From positions 1 to 31,898 of the forward strand of contig CAYTTA010000023.1 of NCBI GenBank assembly GCA_964440655.1: 31,898 bases of DNA, in the 5' to 3' direction. The DNA is from CAYTTA01 sp964440655 (GTDB taxonomy: Bacteria > Bacteroidota > Rhodothermia > Balneolales > Balneolaceae). Under the pieces are notes generated by a model. That model was not told where the DNA came from and did not search any database. It saw only the letters and a list, made by a program, of their open reading frames with translations. The position numbers were made by a program, and so were the translations under genes. The number at the start of each line of letters is the position of its first letter. Within the stretch, counting starts at the first letter, position 1. Shown piece after piece: positions 1 through 8,877 of this stretch.

Positions 1-1382
1 CCCAGGCAGGCGATGCTCGCTCCCATGGCAGTCATCAGGTCGTAACCCATCATGGTGAGCAGGAGCGACCCGATCGCGAAGATCAGCAGATATGTGACGA
101 AAAATCCGAGGATCGTCCGCAGAATCGGCATCTCGACAATCCGGGTGCCCAGCCGGATGGGGAGAATCGCTTGGGGATGCAGGATCTGTTTCAGTTCCCG
201 TTTGATGTTCTTCAGGATCACCAGGATACGGATCATCTTGATCCCGCCGCTGGTCGATCCGGCGCATCCGCCGGTAAAGAAGAGAAGGAAAAGAAGGAAG
301 GAGGCGAAAGGGCTCCAGAGGGAGTAATCCGCCGAGACAAAACCGGAAGTGGTCAGAACCGAGACCACCTGAAAGGAGCCGTGCCGGAGAGCTTCGCCAA
401 ACGACCGGTCCCCGGGCAGCCAGAGGCCGGCTGTGACCCCGGCGCTGAACAGAAGGATCAGAAAGAGATAGAACCGCAGCTCCCGGTTCCGGCGCAGGGA
501 GTCGAAGTCGCCCTTCATCAGACGGAAATGAAGCACGAAGTTCATCCCTCCCAGAATCATGAAGAGCAGTATGAGCAGTTCGACATAGAGCGAGCCGAAG
601 GCGGCAACCGAATCGCTTCGGGTGGAGAACCCCCCCGTCGCCAGGGTGGTGAGCGAGTGGTTCAGCGCATCGAACCACTCCATGGAGGGATGCCCCCAGA
701 GCAGAAGGAAGAGAAGGGCGGTGAGCCCCAGATAGATCGACCAGAGCAGAAAGGCGGTCTCCTGAATCCGGGGGGTGATCTTGTCTGCGGTCGAACCGGA
801 GTATTCCGCCTTGAAGAGTTGCATGCCCCCCACACCGAGAAGCGGCAGGAGCGCCAGGCTCAGAACGATCATGCCCATGCCGCCGATCCATTGGGTGAGG
901 GAGCGCCAGAGAAGCAGGCTGCGGTCCAGGGCTTCAATGGCGGGGTTGATATGGCCGCTCCGGTTTATTCCCCCCAGGATGGTGGCTCCGGTTGTCGAGA
1001 GTCCGCTCATGGTTTCAAAAATGGCGTCGGTCCAGGCAGCAAGGGAGCCGGAGAGGATCCAGGGTATGGCACCGGTCAGCGATCCGAGCAGCCAGGAGAG
1101 GGTGACGATCATGAAGACCTCTCTCATCCGGAGTTCATGACGGGGGCGGAATCGCCAAAAAAGCGCCCCGCCTGCCAGCATTGCTGCCAGGGAAGGGATC
1201 AGAAAGGCACTCCAGGACTCCTCCCGGAAGAGAAGGGCGACCAGAAAGGGGATGAGCATCGAGATCCCCAGAAAAAAGAGCAGTCCACCCAGAACTCCGG
1301 ACACCATGTGAAAGTCGATCCGGTATCCCGGCCGGCGGTTGTCGAACGGGGCCGTTGCAGATATCCGGGAGTCGGGCATCAT
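1..1382 (-). CDS. trkH: TrkH-type potassium uptake membrane subunit (3' end cut by window)
   Basis: This is the ion-conducting subunit of a Trk potassium uptake system in the inner membrane. The reading frame is open from the ATG at 1382 to the left edge, giving 460 codons; TrkH proteins are usually about 480 residues, so only the C-terminal tip is missing. It shows the repeated membrane-pore-membrane layout of the SKT family. Selectivity-filter loops are visible at about residue 130 (STTGATI), 249 (ATGGFSTRSD) and 346 (TTSGFVSAD). The family signature GGCAGSTSGGIKMIR follows at about residue 375; the fourth filter would lie just outside the window. The start overlaps the trkA stop as ATGA, so the two genes are almost certainly translationally coupled. 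A second in-frame ATG lies directly after the first, so the start is uncertain by one codon. Confidence 0.95.
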   Translation of the reverse strand, partial: MMPDSRISATAPFDNRRPGYRIDFHMVSGVLGGLLFFLGISMLIPFLVALLFREESWSAFLIPSLAAMLAGGALFWRFRPRHELRMREVFMIVTLSWLLGSLTGAIPWILSGSLAAWTDAIFETMSGLSTTGATILGGINRSGHINPAIEALDRSLLLWRSLTQWIGGMGMIVLSLALLPLLGVGGMQLFKAEYSGSTADKITPRIQETAFLLWSIYLGLTALLFLLLWGHPSMEWFDALNHSLTTLATGGFSTRSDSVAAFGSLYVELLILLFMILGGMNFVLHFRLMKGDFDSLRRNRELRFYLFLILLFSAGVTAGLWLPGDRSFGEALRHGSFQVVSVLTTSGFVSADYSLWSPFASFLLFLLFFTGGCAGSTSGGIKMIRILVILKNIKRELKQILHPQAILPIRLGTRIVEMPILRTILGFFVTYLLIFAIGSLLLTMMGYDLMTAMGASIACL

Positions 1383-2728
1383 CGAAAGAAATCGCTGATT
1401 TTAGGAATCGCCCGCGGCAGGGCAAAGAAGATCACACGGTCATTCTCCCGGATCACGCTCTGGCCTGTGGCGATCTCGACACTACCGTTCCGCAGGATCC
1501 CCCCGATCACGATCCCGTCCGGTATGCTGGCGGTGTGAAGAGGGCGGTCCAGCAGCTGGAAGTTCTCTTTGGCTTCCACTTCAATCACTTCCGCCTTCAC
1601 TCCCCGCAAGGCCTTGACCGTGAGGATCTGTCCCTGACGGATCTGACGGTGGATCTCGTCGGCCGCTGCGGCTTTCACGTTCACAATCGAATCGATGCCG
1701 ATGGTCTGGCTCAGGGGGACGTATTGAGGTTTGGAGACGAGTGCCACGGTCTTGCGCACCTCCAGATGCCGGGCCATCAGACAGGAGATGATGTTGGACT
1801 CCTCATCCTCGGTTACCGAAACAAAGGCATCCATTTCCCGGATCCCTTCAGTGGCCAGCAGGTCCGGATCGGTGGAGTTGCCGTGAAGCACCAGCACATT
1901 GATCAGATCATTGGCCAGCTGGATCGCCTGGGACTCATCGGGCTCGATCAGTTTGATGTTCCAGGCGTGGGGGTCCTCGCTCAGCTTGACCGCCAGCATC
2001 CGTCCGAGCTGGCTTCCTCCCGCGATCATGATGTTGCGGATCGGCTGTTCCTGGACCCCGAGCGCACTCGTGATGGCGTGAATATCTTCCGTCCTGCTCA
2101 GGACAAAGATGTGGTCGAACGCCTGCAGACGGTTCTGTCCCCGCGGGATGATGGTGCTGCCCCGGCGGCCGATGGCCACGATCCGGTAGGGGATCTCCGG
2201 GATGGTCCGGGTGATCTCCTCAAGGGAACGGCCTACGACGGGCAGACCGGGGTCGATCCGTACGCCGATCAGCTGTATCCGGTCCTCCGCCAGAGAGACG
2301 ACGTCGCTCGCGGCTGCTCTCAGGATGAGGTGGTAGATCTCATTGGCCGCGCTCTCCTCGGGATGGATCAGTACATCGATTCCCAGTTCGGAGGGGTGGA
2401 TGGGCGATCCCTGACGGGAGAGTTCGTCGTTGCGCACGCGTGCGATCACCTTCCTAACCCCGAGACGCTTGGCCATGACCGAAGCGATGATGTTCACTTC
2501 GTCAATGCTGGTAACGGCAATCATCAGGTCGGCCTCTCTTGCCCCGGCTGCGATGAGCATGTTGGGCGAGGTGGCGTTTCCCTCCACGGTAAGGACATCA
2601 AGTGTCTCGGAGACCCGCTGGATCGCCTCCGGGTCCATATCCAGGACAGTCACATCGTGCTGCTCTTCCGAGAGGATCTGGCTCAGATCGTATCCGATTT
2701 CTCCGGCCCCGGTGATGAGTATTTTCAC
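1379..2728 (-). CDS. trkA: TrkA, cytoplasmic NAD-binding gating subunit of Trk potassium uptake
   Basis: This cytoplasmic regulatory subunit forms a gating ring on TrkH and binds NAD(H) or nucleotides. At 449 aa it matches the two-RCK TrkA family (E. coli TrkA is 458 aa). The first Rossmann motif is GAGEIG at residues 7-12, with an acidic residue (D30) ending the second strand, as expected for NAD. The second RCK domain starts with IAGGSQLG near residue 235. Each Rossmann unit is followed by an RCK-C domain, at about 140-225 and 370-445. The start codon is GTG; no better in-frame ATG precedes the motif. It lies 35 nt downstream of the peptidase gene, with no terminator between them, and its stop overlaps the trkH start. 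Confidence 0.96.
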   Translation of the reverse strand: MKILITGAGEIGYDLSQILSEEQHDVTVLDMDPEAIQRVSETLDVLTVEGNATSPNMLIAAGAREADLMIAVTSIDEVNIIASVMAKRLGVRKVIARVRNDELSRQGSPIHPSELGIDVLIHPEESAANEIYHLILRAAASDVVSLAEDRIQLIGVRIDPGLPVVGRSLEEITRTIPEIPYRIVAIGRRGSTIIPRGQNRLQAFDHIFVLSRTEDIHAITSALGVQEQPIRNIMIAGGSQLGRMLAVKLSEDPHAWNIKLIEPDESQAIQLANDLINVLVLHGNSTDPDLLATEGIREMDAFVSVTEDEESNIISCLMARHLEVRKTVALVSKPQYVPLSQTIGIDSIVNVKAAAADEIHRQIRQGQILTVKALRGVKAEVIEVEAKENFQLLDRPLHTASIPDGIVIGGILRNGSVEIATGQSVIRENDRVIFFALPRAIPKISDFFR

Positions 2729-2763
2729 GTTGTGAGGTTAGGTTGACCTGCGTTCGATCCCTG

Positions 2764-5112
2764 TCAGTCGCTACCGCAAACCGGCTGCAGAAACCGGTTC
2801 AGGTAGTTGATGTAGGTCTCGTAAAGTAGAAAAAAACTGGAGGCATTGTAGGCCACTCCATGTTCACCGGGCGGATAGATCCGCAGATCCACATCGAGTC
2901 CGGCATCGGTGAACGCCCGCACCAGCTGCATGGTGTTCTGGATGTGGACGTTTTCATCCATTGCGGAGTGGGCCAGAAGCATCCTTGCTTTCAGGTTCCC
3001 GGCATGGGTCATTACGGAGCTGCGGGTATAGTTCTCTTCATTTTCCGGGAGCAGCCCCATGTAGCGTTCTGTGTAGATCGTGTCGTAGAGGCGCCAGTCG
3101 GTGACGGGGGCTGTTGCGATGCTCACCCTGAACTCATCGGGATAGAGCAGGGGGGTCAGCGCGGCCATGTACCCGCCGTAGCTGTGGCCGCGAATGGCCA
3201 TGCGGGTGCTGTCGGCCCATGGCAAGGTGCGTGCCAGATATCGGGCTGTTTCGGCAAAATCCTCCGCTTCGAGCCAACCGAGTCTTCCATAGACCGATTT
3301 CTCGAAATCACGGCCATAGCCCCCGCTGCCCCGGTTGTTGATGTTTACAACGGCATAGCCGAGCTGGGCAAGGTACTGACGCCACCCGTTGGTTTCGAAC
3401 TGGTTGAAAACGCCCTGGGAGCCCGGTCCCCCGTAGACATCCAGCAGGACGGGGTAGCTGCTGTCGGGATCGAAATCGACCGGTTTGATCAACATTCCAT
3501 CCAGGGTTCGTCCATCCGTGGTGGTAACTTTGAAGAGTTCGGCGGGCGAATAGGCATAGAGATCCGTAAAATGCCGGATCGCATCGTTTTCCACAAGGAC
3601 CCGGACCACCTCTCCACCGTTTTTTGTGCTATTGAGGGTCATCCGGGGCGGGGTGTCGGTGCTGGAGTAGTGATCCAGATACCAGGCTCCGTCGGGCGAG
3701 ACCTGAAAGGTGTGACGGCCCGGTTCCTGAGAATAGCGGATTTTGTAGGATCCGTCGAACGAGACGGAGAAGAGATGCCGCTCGAGCGGGGAGGCTTCAG
3801 TGGATTCATACCAGATTGTTTCGCGGTCCGGATCGATGGCATGGACCCCGATCACCTCCCACTCTCCGCCGGTTACCTGGTTAAGCAGTTTTCCGTCATA
3901 GTCGTACCGGTAGAGATGGGACCAGCCGTCTCTGTCTGAAATCCAGAAAAACTCCTCCTTGCCGGGAGGAAAATGGAACAGATCGTCCACACCGGCGAAA
4001 AAGTCGGAAATGTCGATCCATCCCTCTTCGGCCCGTTCCTCCATGATGAGACGTCCCGTCCCGCGCTCCACATCGTAGAGCCAGAGCCCCAGATGGTCCT
4101 GGCGACGGTTCAGATGGACCACCGCAAGGATCCCCGGCCGGGAGGTCCAGTAGATCCTTGGAATGTAACCGTCCCCTGTCTCCAGATCGAGCCACTTTTT
4201 CTCACCGCTCTCCAGATCGATCACACCGATGCGCACGTATGGATTATCAGATCCTGTTTTGGGATAGGGGATGTCGGTATAGGAGGGATACTGCCCTTCA
4301 TAATTGGTCGAGACAAACCGTTTTACATGGCGCTCGTCCGACTGCCAGAACGCGATGTGGCGGCTGTCAGGCGACCACTCCCATGCCTGGACCTTTCCGA
4401 ACTCCTCTTCATAGACCCAGCCGAAGCGACCGTTGTACAGACCCGGCTCCGCATCGAAGGTAAGCTGCCGGACCCGGTCGCTCTCCAGATCGTAAAGAAA
4501 CAGCTCTCCCTCCCGGCCGAATCCCAACTTTGTTCCGTCGGGGGAGAGCTCGGCGGTAAAGGCGCGTTCGGCTACCGGACGAAGGGTCTGCTCCTCCAGC
4601 GAGTAGAGCCAGAAGTCGGCGATCCCCGAGTAGCGCCAGACCGGTTCGAAATCGGTCTGGAACAGCAGGTACCGGTGATCCTGCGACCAGTCGAACGAAT
4701 GGAATTCAAATGGGCGCTGCGTTCCGGGAAAGGTAAGAGCCGAGGGGTCGAAGAGCGTCTCCTCGCTCAGGGTTTCGGCAGAAAATGCCCGGATCTCCCG
4801 GACCCCCGTGATGGGGTTGGTCTGATAATAGGAGAAGCGGTTTTCACCGATCCAGACCACGTTCTGTGGTCCGCTCTCCCCCGACAGTCGGTTGGTTGCC
4901 GAGAGTGCCTGCAGGATGTCGCGGAACTTCAGTTTCTCCTGCGGGGCGGCAGGAGATGTTGCGGTCGGGGGCCCGGCGGTCGAAGAACCCGCGGCACCCT
5001 GTGCCACAGCCTCATGAGGTTCTGCAAGGGAGAGAAAGAGAGAGAGGGCGGCCACCATGAGCGGGACTCCGGCGGCAGATAGAGGAACGGTTCCGAAACG
5101 GGTTGTTTTCAT
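2764..5112 (-). CDS. Secreted DPP4-type dipeptidyl peptidase (S9B prolyl oligopeptidase family)
   Basis: This is a serine exopeptidase expected to release N-terminal dipeptides, typically X-Pro or X-Ala, outside the cytoplasm. It has 782 aa. An N-terminal hydrophobic signal segment (about residues 8-38) is followed by a Ser/Pro/Ala-rich linker to about 58. The DPP4-type beta-propeller follows, carrying the Glu-Glu substrate-anchoring motif WVYEEEFG (E235-E237). The C-terminal alpha/beta-hydrolase domain has the oxyanion-region motif DVYGGPGSQG, the nucleophile motif GHSYGGYM (S644), the acid in SAMDENVH (D719) and the histidine in PGEHGVAY (H751). The triad and double-Glu motif are intact, so it should be active. 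It is the first gene upstream of trkA on this strand, 35 nt away, so it may be co-transcribed with trkAH; a functional link is not evident. Confidence 0.93.
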   Translation of the reverse strand: MKTTRFGTVPLSAAGVPLMVAALSLFLSLAEPHEAVAQGAAGSSTAGPPTATSPAAPQEKLKFRDILQALSATNRLSGESGPQNVVWIGENRFSYYQTNPITGVREIRAFSAETLSEETLFDPSALTFPGTQRPFEFHSFDWSQDHRYLLFQTDFEPVWRYSGIADFWLYSLEEQTLRPVAERAFTAELSPDGTKLGFGREGELFLYDLESDRVRQLTFDAEPGLYNGRFGWVYEEEFGKVQAWEWSPDSRHIAFWQSDERHVKRFVSTNYEGQYPSYTDIPYPKTGSDNPYVRIGVIDLESGEKKWLDLETGDGYIPRIYWTSRPGILAVVHLNRRQDHLGLWLYDVERGTGRLIMEERAEEGWIDISDFFAGVDDLFHFPPGKEEFFWISDRDGWSHLYRYDYDGKLLNQVTGGEWEVIGVHAIDPDRETIWYESTEASPLERHLFSVSFDGSYKIRYSQEPGRHTFQVSPDGAWYLDHYSSTDTPPRMTLNSTKNGGEVVRVLVENDAIRHFTDLYAYSPAELFKVTTTDGRTLDGMLIKPVDFDPDSSYPVLLDVYGGPGSQGVFNQFETNGWRQYLAQLGYAVVNINNRGSGGYGRDFEKSVYGRLGWLEAEDFAETARYLARTLPWADSTRMAIRGHSYGGYMAALTPLLYPDEFRVSIATAPVTDWRLYDTIYTERYMGLLPENEENYTRSSVMTHAGNLKARMLLAHSAMDENVHIQNTMQLVRAFTDAGLDVDLRIYPPGEHGVAYNASSFFLLYETYINYLNRFLQPVCGSD

Positions 5113-5193
5113 GAATCCTTCAATCCTGAACTTTTTTTCTCATCATGCTCATCCTGCGGGTCTGAAGCGCGTACATTCTGAGTTTCTGGCGAC

Positions 5194-5260
5194 CTGATCA
5201 TTTGAGTCTGATTTTTCGAATCGGATCATTCGGCGGATCTGATCATTCAAGTCTGATTTT
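5194..5260. repeat. Pair of 22-nt direct repeats upstream of the dipeptidyl peptidase gene
   Basis: Two copies of CTGATCATTYRAGTCTGATT(TT) lie at 5194-5215 and 5239-5260. They match at 20 of 22 positions and start 45 nt apart. A partial third copy (GATCATTC) sits between them. Each copy contains the palindrome TGATCA. They occupy the gap between the end of the ATPase gene (5275) and the start of the peptidase gene (5112), about 80-150 nt upstream of the peptidase start. A tandem operator is possible; a local duplication with no function is the alternative. Confidence 0.6.
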
Positions 5261-5274
5261 CCCGGGTTCAGCCA

Positions 5275-7221
5275 TCAGGACCCGTCCGGTTTCACGATGG
5301 ACCCGGTTCGCAGGAGCCGCAGACCGTTCAATACCACAACGAGAGTGCTCCCCTCATGCCCGATCACCCCGGCCGTTAGCGGCAGATCGATGAGAAAAAC
5401 TCCTGCAAGGAGCAAAAGGATCACCGACAGACTGATGGTGATGTTCTGCCATACCACCCGCCGGGCTTTTCGGGAGAGCCGGAGGAGGTAGGGGATCTTG
5501 CTCAGGTCGTCTCCCATCAGAACCACGTCGGCCGTTTCCAGGGCGACATCGGTGCCGGCTGCTCCCATGGCGATACCGAGGTGGCTGACGGCCAGTGCGG
5601 GTGCATCGTTGATCCCGTCACCCACCATTGCGACGAACCCCTGCTTTTTCAGGTTCTCGATGACCGTCACCTTTTCGTCGGGAAGCAGTTCGGCATGCAC
5701 CTGATCGATCTCCAGATCGCGGGCGATCGCCCCGGCGACACCCCGGTTGTCCCCGGTCAGCATGGCAATGGTTCCGATCCCCTCCTTGCGGAGATTGAGA
5801 AGCGTCTGCTTTGCTTCCGGACGAAGCCGGTCGGAGAGGGCGATCACCCCTTCGGGCTCTCCTTCCGAAACAACAAAAATGACCGTCTTCCCCTCACTGC
5901 GGAGACGGTCGGCCTCCTGAAGAATATTGTCGGGCCAGGAGGGGAGGAGCTCATGGAACAGTGCGTGGTTGCCGACCGACACCCTGGAGCCCTCCTTAAC
6001 AGCATGGACCCCCTTGCCCGGCACGGTCTGCACCTGCTCTACCGGTAGCGGATCGACTCCCCTCTCGGCGGCCAGGGTGAGGATCGCCTTGGCAAGGTGG
6101 TGTTCGGAGTGAAGTTCGCAACCGGCGGCGAGGGCAAGCAGATACTCCTCCGCCGATTCCGATCCGTTCCGGTCTTCAGCAGCCACACCTTCCGTTACCG
6201 CGAGCAGATCGGTGACTACCGGCTCTCCCCGGGTCAGGGTGCCGGTCTTGTCGAAGGCAAAGGTGTCGATCCGTGCCGTCTGCTCCAGATGGACACCCCC
6301 TTTGAAGAGGATTCCGTTGCGTGCCGCATTGGCGATGGCAGAGATGATGGAGGCAGGCGTGCTGATGATGAGCGCGCAGGGGGAGGCGACCACCAGCACC
6401 GTCATGGCGCGGTAGAAGACCGGATGGAACTCCTGACCAAGAAGAAGCCAGGGGATCAGGATCAGGAGCAGGACAGCCGCCACAACCGTGACGGCGTAAA
6501 CCGGCTCAAACCGGTCGAGGAACCGCTGTGTTGCTGCCTGATTTTGTTGCGCCTGTTCGACCAGCTCAATGATTTTGGAGAGGGTGGTGTCGCGTGCCGG
6601 CTTGGTGACCCGAACCTGGATCACCCCGTACTGGTTCAGCGTGGCGGCAAAGACCGGATCCCCTGTCTGTTTGGGAACCGGAATGCTCTCTCCGGTAATC
6701 GGAGACTGATCCACATGGGTCTGGCCGCTGGTCACCACTCCATCTACCGGGATATGTTCCCCCGGTTTGACAATCACGATCTGGTCCACCTGGATCTCCT
6801 CGACCGGCATCATCACTTCCGTTCCGTCCGGCCGGCGGACCAGTCCCTGTCCCGGGCGCAGTTTCATCAGCGAGTGGATCGCCCTGCGGCTTTTCCCGAG
6901 CGCCATGCTCTCCAGCGTCTCGCTCAGGGAGAAGAGGAAGAGCAGGATTGCCCCTTCCAGCCAGAGGCCGATCACGGCGGCTCCGGTTGCGGCCGATATC
7001 ATCAGAAAGTCGATGTTGAGTTGGCCCTTTCTGAGATCCGCCAAGGTGGCCGTCAATCCCTCATACCCGCCGGTCAGATAAGCGATCAGGTAGAAGAAAG
7101 CGGCCGCTTCCGATGAAAGCACCCCGCTTTTCTCTCCGACGTACCCTAGTGCCAGGGCGGCACCGCACAGGATGGTCAGCCATGCTTCTCCGGAGAGTTT
7201 TCTTTTATGATTCATGGTCAT
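5275..7221 (-). CDS. P1B-4-type heavy-metal-efflux P-type ATPase (SPC motif)
   Basis: This is an ATP-driven cation exporter in the inner membrane, 648 aa. Visible motifs are the actuator TGES (176-179), the transmembrane metal-site motif SPC (280-282), the phosphorylation site DKTGTLT (D324), the His-containing nucleotide-binding SEHHLA (372-377), and the hinge GDGINDAP (534-541). The last helix carries HEGST (622-626). SPC together with HEG-S/G-T is the signature of subgroup P1B-4 (CoaT, CtpD, PfeT/ZosA-like), whose substrates are Co2+, Fe2+ or related ions rather than Cu+ (CPC) or the classical Zn2+/Cd2+ group. The N-terminus is short and lacks a CxxC HMA domain, also as in P1B-4. The start is the ATG at 7221; an alternative ATG lies two codons on. 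Substrate choice among Fe, Co and Zn cannot be fixed from sequence alone. Confidence 0.93.
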   Translation of the reverse strand: MTMNHKRKLSGEAWLTILCGAALALGYVGEKSGVLSSEAAAFFYLIAYLTGGYEGLTATLADLRKGQLNIDFLMISAATGAAVIGLWLEGAILLFLFSLSETLESMALGKSRRAIHSLMKLRPGQGLVRRPDGTEVMMPVEEIQVDQIVIVKPGEHIPVDGVVTSGQTHVDQSPITGESIPVPKQTGDPVFAATLNQYGVIQVRVTKPARDTTLSKIIELVEQAQQNQAATQRFLDRFEPVYAVTVVAAVLLLILIPWLLLGQEFHPVFYRAMTVLVVASPCALIISTPASIISAIANAARNGILFKGGVHLEQTARIDTFAFDKTGTLTRGEPVVTDLLAVTEGVAAEDRNGSESAEEYLLALAAGCELHSEHHLAKAILTLAAERGVDPLPVEQVQTVPGKGVHAVKEGSRVSVGNHALFHELLPSWPDNILQEADRLRSEGKTVIFVVSEGEPEGVIALSDRLRPEAKQTLLNLRKEGIGTIAMLTGDNRGVAGAIARDLEIDQVHAELLPDEKVTVIENLKKQGFVAMVGDGINDAPALAVSHLGIAMGAAGTDVALETADVVLMGDDLSKIPYLLRLSRKARRVVWQNITISLSVILLLLAGVFLIDLPLTAGVIGHEGSTLVVVLNGLRLLRTGSIVKPDGS

Positions 7222-7297
7222 GTGGGGCGGATTCGATCATTCCGGTTTATCGGTTTTGTGCCAGGTAATCACCTCTGGAGCCGGACAATCGATTCGT

Positions 7298-7318
7298 TCC
7301 GGCGTTCAGCGCGCCGGA
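7298..7318. other. GC-rich stem-loop between the phosphohexomutase and ATPase genes
   Basis: TCCGGCG at 7298-7304 pairs perfectly with CGCCGGA at 7312-7318 across a 7-nt loop. It lies 40 nt past the stop of the phosphohexomutase gene on the minus strand. No T-run follows on that strand, so it is not a canonical intrinsic terminator. It could attenuate transcription or stabilise an mRNA end. Confidence 0.35.
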
Positions 7319-7357
7319 CGACTCCCCTGTTTTCCGGCGCGGGTGATTTCTGGCTGG

Positions 7358-8779
7358 TCAGGATTCCAGAATGACCGGGCTGTCAACCAGGGCACTCACC
7401 TCCTGAACGAGGCGGGCGGCCTCTTCGGTGCTCTCCGCCTCCGAGTAGATTCTCAATACCGGCTCGGTTCCGGAAGGTCGCACCAGAAGCCAGGATCCAT
7501 CCTCAAGAAGGTGTTTTACACCATCGGTAAAGAGGTGCTCAACCACTTTTCTGCCGGAAATTTCGGTCAGTCTCTTTTCCTGGCAGTAGCGCATCATCGC
7601 CTCTTTCTTCTGGTTCTCCGTATGCAGGTCATTGCGCCAGGTTGCGTGATGACCGAATTCGTCGAACAGCTCCCGGACCAGTTCACCGAGTTTCTTTCCC
7701 GCCTTGACCATCATCTCGGTGATCAGCAGTCCGATATAGACCCCGTCCCGTTCGGGGATGTGGCCTTTCACGGCGATTCCGCCGGACTCCTCGCCACCCA
7801 CCAGCACATCCCCGTGGAGAATGTGCTCGGCCACATATTTGAATCCGATCGGTGTAACCTCCAGCGGCACTCCATACTTCTCTGCCTGCCGGTCGAGCAT
7901 GTTGGTGGTGGAGAAGGTTTTGACAATGGTGCCGGTCATCTTCTTCTCCTGGCTCAGATATTTGGCCAAAAGGCTGAGTATCTGATGGGAATTGACGAAG
8001 GTGCCGGTCTCGTCGTACATCCCGATCCGGTCGGCATCCCCGTCGTTGGCCAGTCCCACAGCGCATCCGTCGATGCGGACCCGTTCAGCCAGCGCGGAGA
8101 GGTTCTTCTCGATCGGCTCGGGCGGTGTCCCGCCGAAGGAGGGGTTGAACTCCCCGTGAATCTCCACCACCTGATCCCCGAGCAGCTCCCGGATCAGCCC
8201 CCGGGAGGCACCGTACATCGGATCATGAGCAATACGGATTCCGCTTTGGCGGATCGACTCAAGGTCCAGGCTCTGCCGAAGCAGATCCAGGTAGTTTTCG
8301 CGAAGCGGGATCTCCCGGATCATTCCGATCTTTTTATACTCTTCGTAGCTTTTCAGAGCGAGGTTTTCGTCAAATTCTCCGTAGCGGCTCTCCACCTCGG
8401 CAACCTGCTCGGGCGAGGCGGGTCCTCCGTAGGGCGCCTTGATCTTGAAGCCGTTGTATTCGGGAGGGTTGTGGCTGGCAGTGATCGCCACCCCGACGGC
8501 ATCGTATTCCCGCGCCGCCCAGCTGACAGCCGGTGTCGGAACAACGGTTTCACTAACCCGGACGGGCAGCCCCATGGCGGCGAATACGGTGGCGGCGTGT
8601 CGCGTGAACTCCACCCCCATGAACCGGGCGTCGTAACCCAGCACGATTCCGTTCTCAGTCACCCCCCCGTCCCGGATCCAGCGGGCTGTGGCCTGAGCGA
8701 CGATCTCCAGGTTTCTGAATGTGAAATCCTTGGCGATGATGGCTCTCCAGCCATCGGTTCCGAACTTGAGATGTTTCAT
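7358..8779 (-). CDS. Phosphoglucomutase/phosphomannomutase (alpha-D-phosphohexomutase superfamily)
   Basis: This cytoplasmic enzyme moves phosphate between C1 and C6 of a hexose, supplying sugar phosphates for nucleotide sugars and glycogen-like metabolism. At 473 aa it has the four-domain layout of the superfamily. The N-terminal motif FGTDGWRAI begins at residue 6. The phosphoserine loop TASHNP contains S102, the metal loop is DGDADR (246-251), the sugar-recognition loop is GGEESGG (327-333), and the phosphate-binding loop is RPSGTEP near residue 440. All four functional loops are intact. The FGTDGWRAI start and short length resemble the bacterial/archaeal PGM/PMM subgroup rather than E. 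coli Pgm; whether it prefers glucose or mannose phosphate is not decidable here. A UDP-glucose supply would serve the glucan synthase at the right edge, but that link is inference only. Confidence 0.93.
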   Translation of the reverse strand: MKHLKFGTDGWRAIIAKDFTFRNLEIVAQATARWIRDGGVTENGIVLGYDARFMGVEFTRHAATVFAAMGLPVRVSETVVPTPAVSWAAREYDAVGVAITASHNPPEYNGFKIKAPYGGPASPEQVAEVESRYGEFDENLALKSYEEYKKIGMIREIPLRENYLDLLRQSLDLESIRQSGIRIAHDPMYGASRGLIRELLGDQVVEIHGEFNPSFGGTPPEPIEKNLSALAERVRIDGCAVGLANDGDADRIGMYDETGTFVNSHQILSLLAKYLSQEKKMTGTIVKTFSTTNMLDRQAEKYGVPLEVTPIGFKYVAEHILHGDVLVGGEESGGIAVKGHIPERDGVYIGLLITEMMVKAGKKLGELVRELFDEFGHHATWRNDLHTENQKKEAMMRYCQEKRLTEISGRKVVEHLFTDGVKHLLEDGSWLLVRPSGTEPVLRIYSEAESTEEAARLVQEVSALVDSPVILES

Positions 8780-8877
8780 TGAGTCAACGAGTTTGATCGG
8801 TTAGTATGTAAATGTCAAAGTGCCGTCCTGGCTTAGCTCCGGGGAGACGTGGTCGCCGTCAGCCTGAGCCGTCTGCC

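Noticed and set aside
171..1538. A 455-codon plus-strand open frame antisense to trkH
   Set aside because: It is a GC-rich shadow: the opposite strand encodes a clear TrkH with pore loops, while this frame has low-complexity, charged residues and no family features. The same applies to the long antisense frames at 1355-2746, 2860-3939, 3973-5082, 6097-7116, 7214-8782, 11042-12130, 12239-13126, 20631-21515, 21420-22178, 22838-23614, 24663-25529, 26141-26905, 29234-30007 and 30869-31699.
7298..7318. The GC-rich stem-loop as an intrinsic terminator of the phosphohexomutase gene
   Set aside because: The 7-bp stem is good but no T-run follows on the transcribed strand, so I list it only as a stem-loop.
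8813..8818. A perfect TTGACA (minus strand) upstream of the phosphohexomutase gene
   Set aside because: No -10-like hexamer lies 16-18 nt downstream, and no Bacteroidota -7 element fits either, so one hexamer is not enough to call a promoter.
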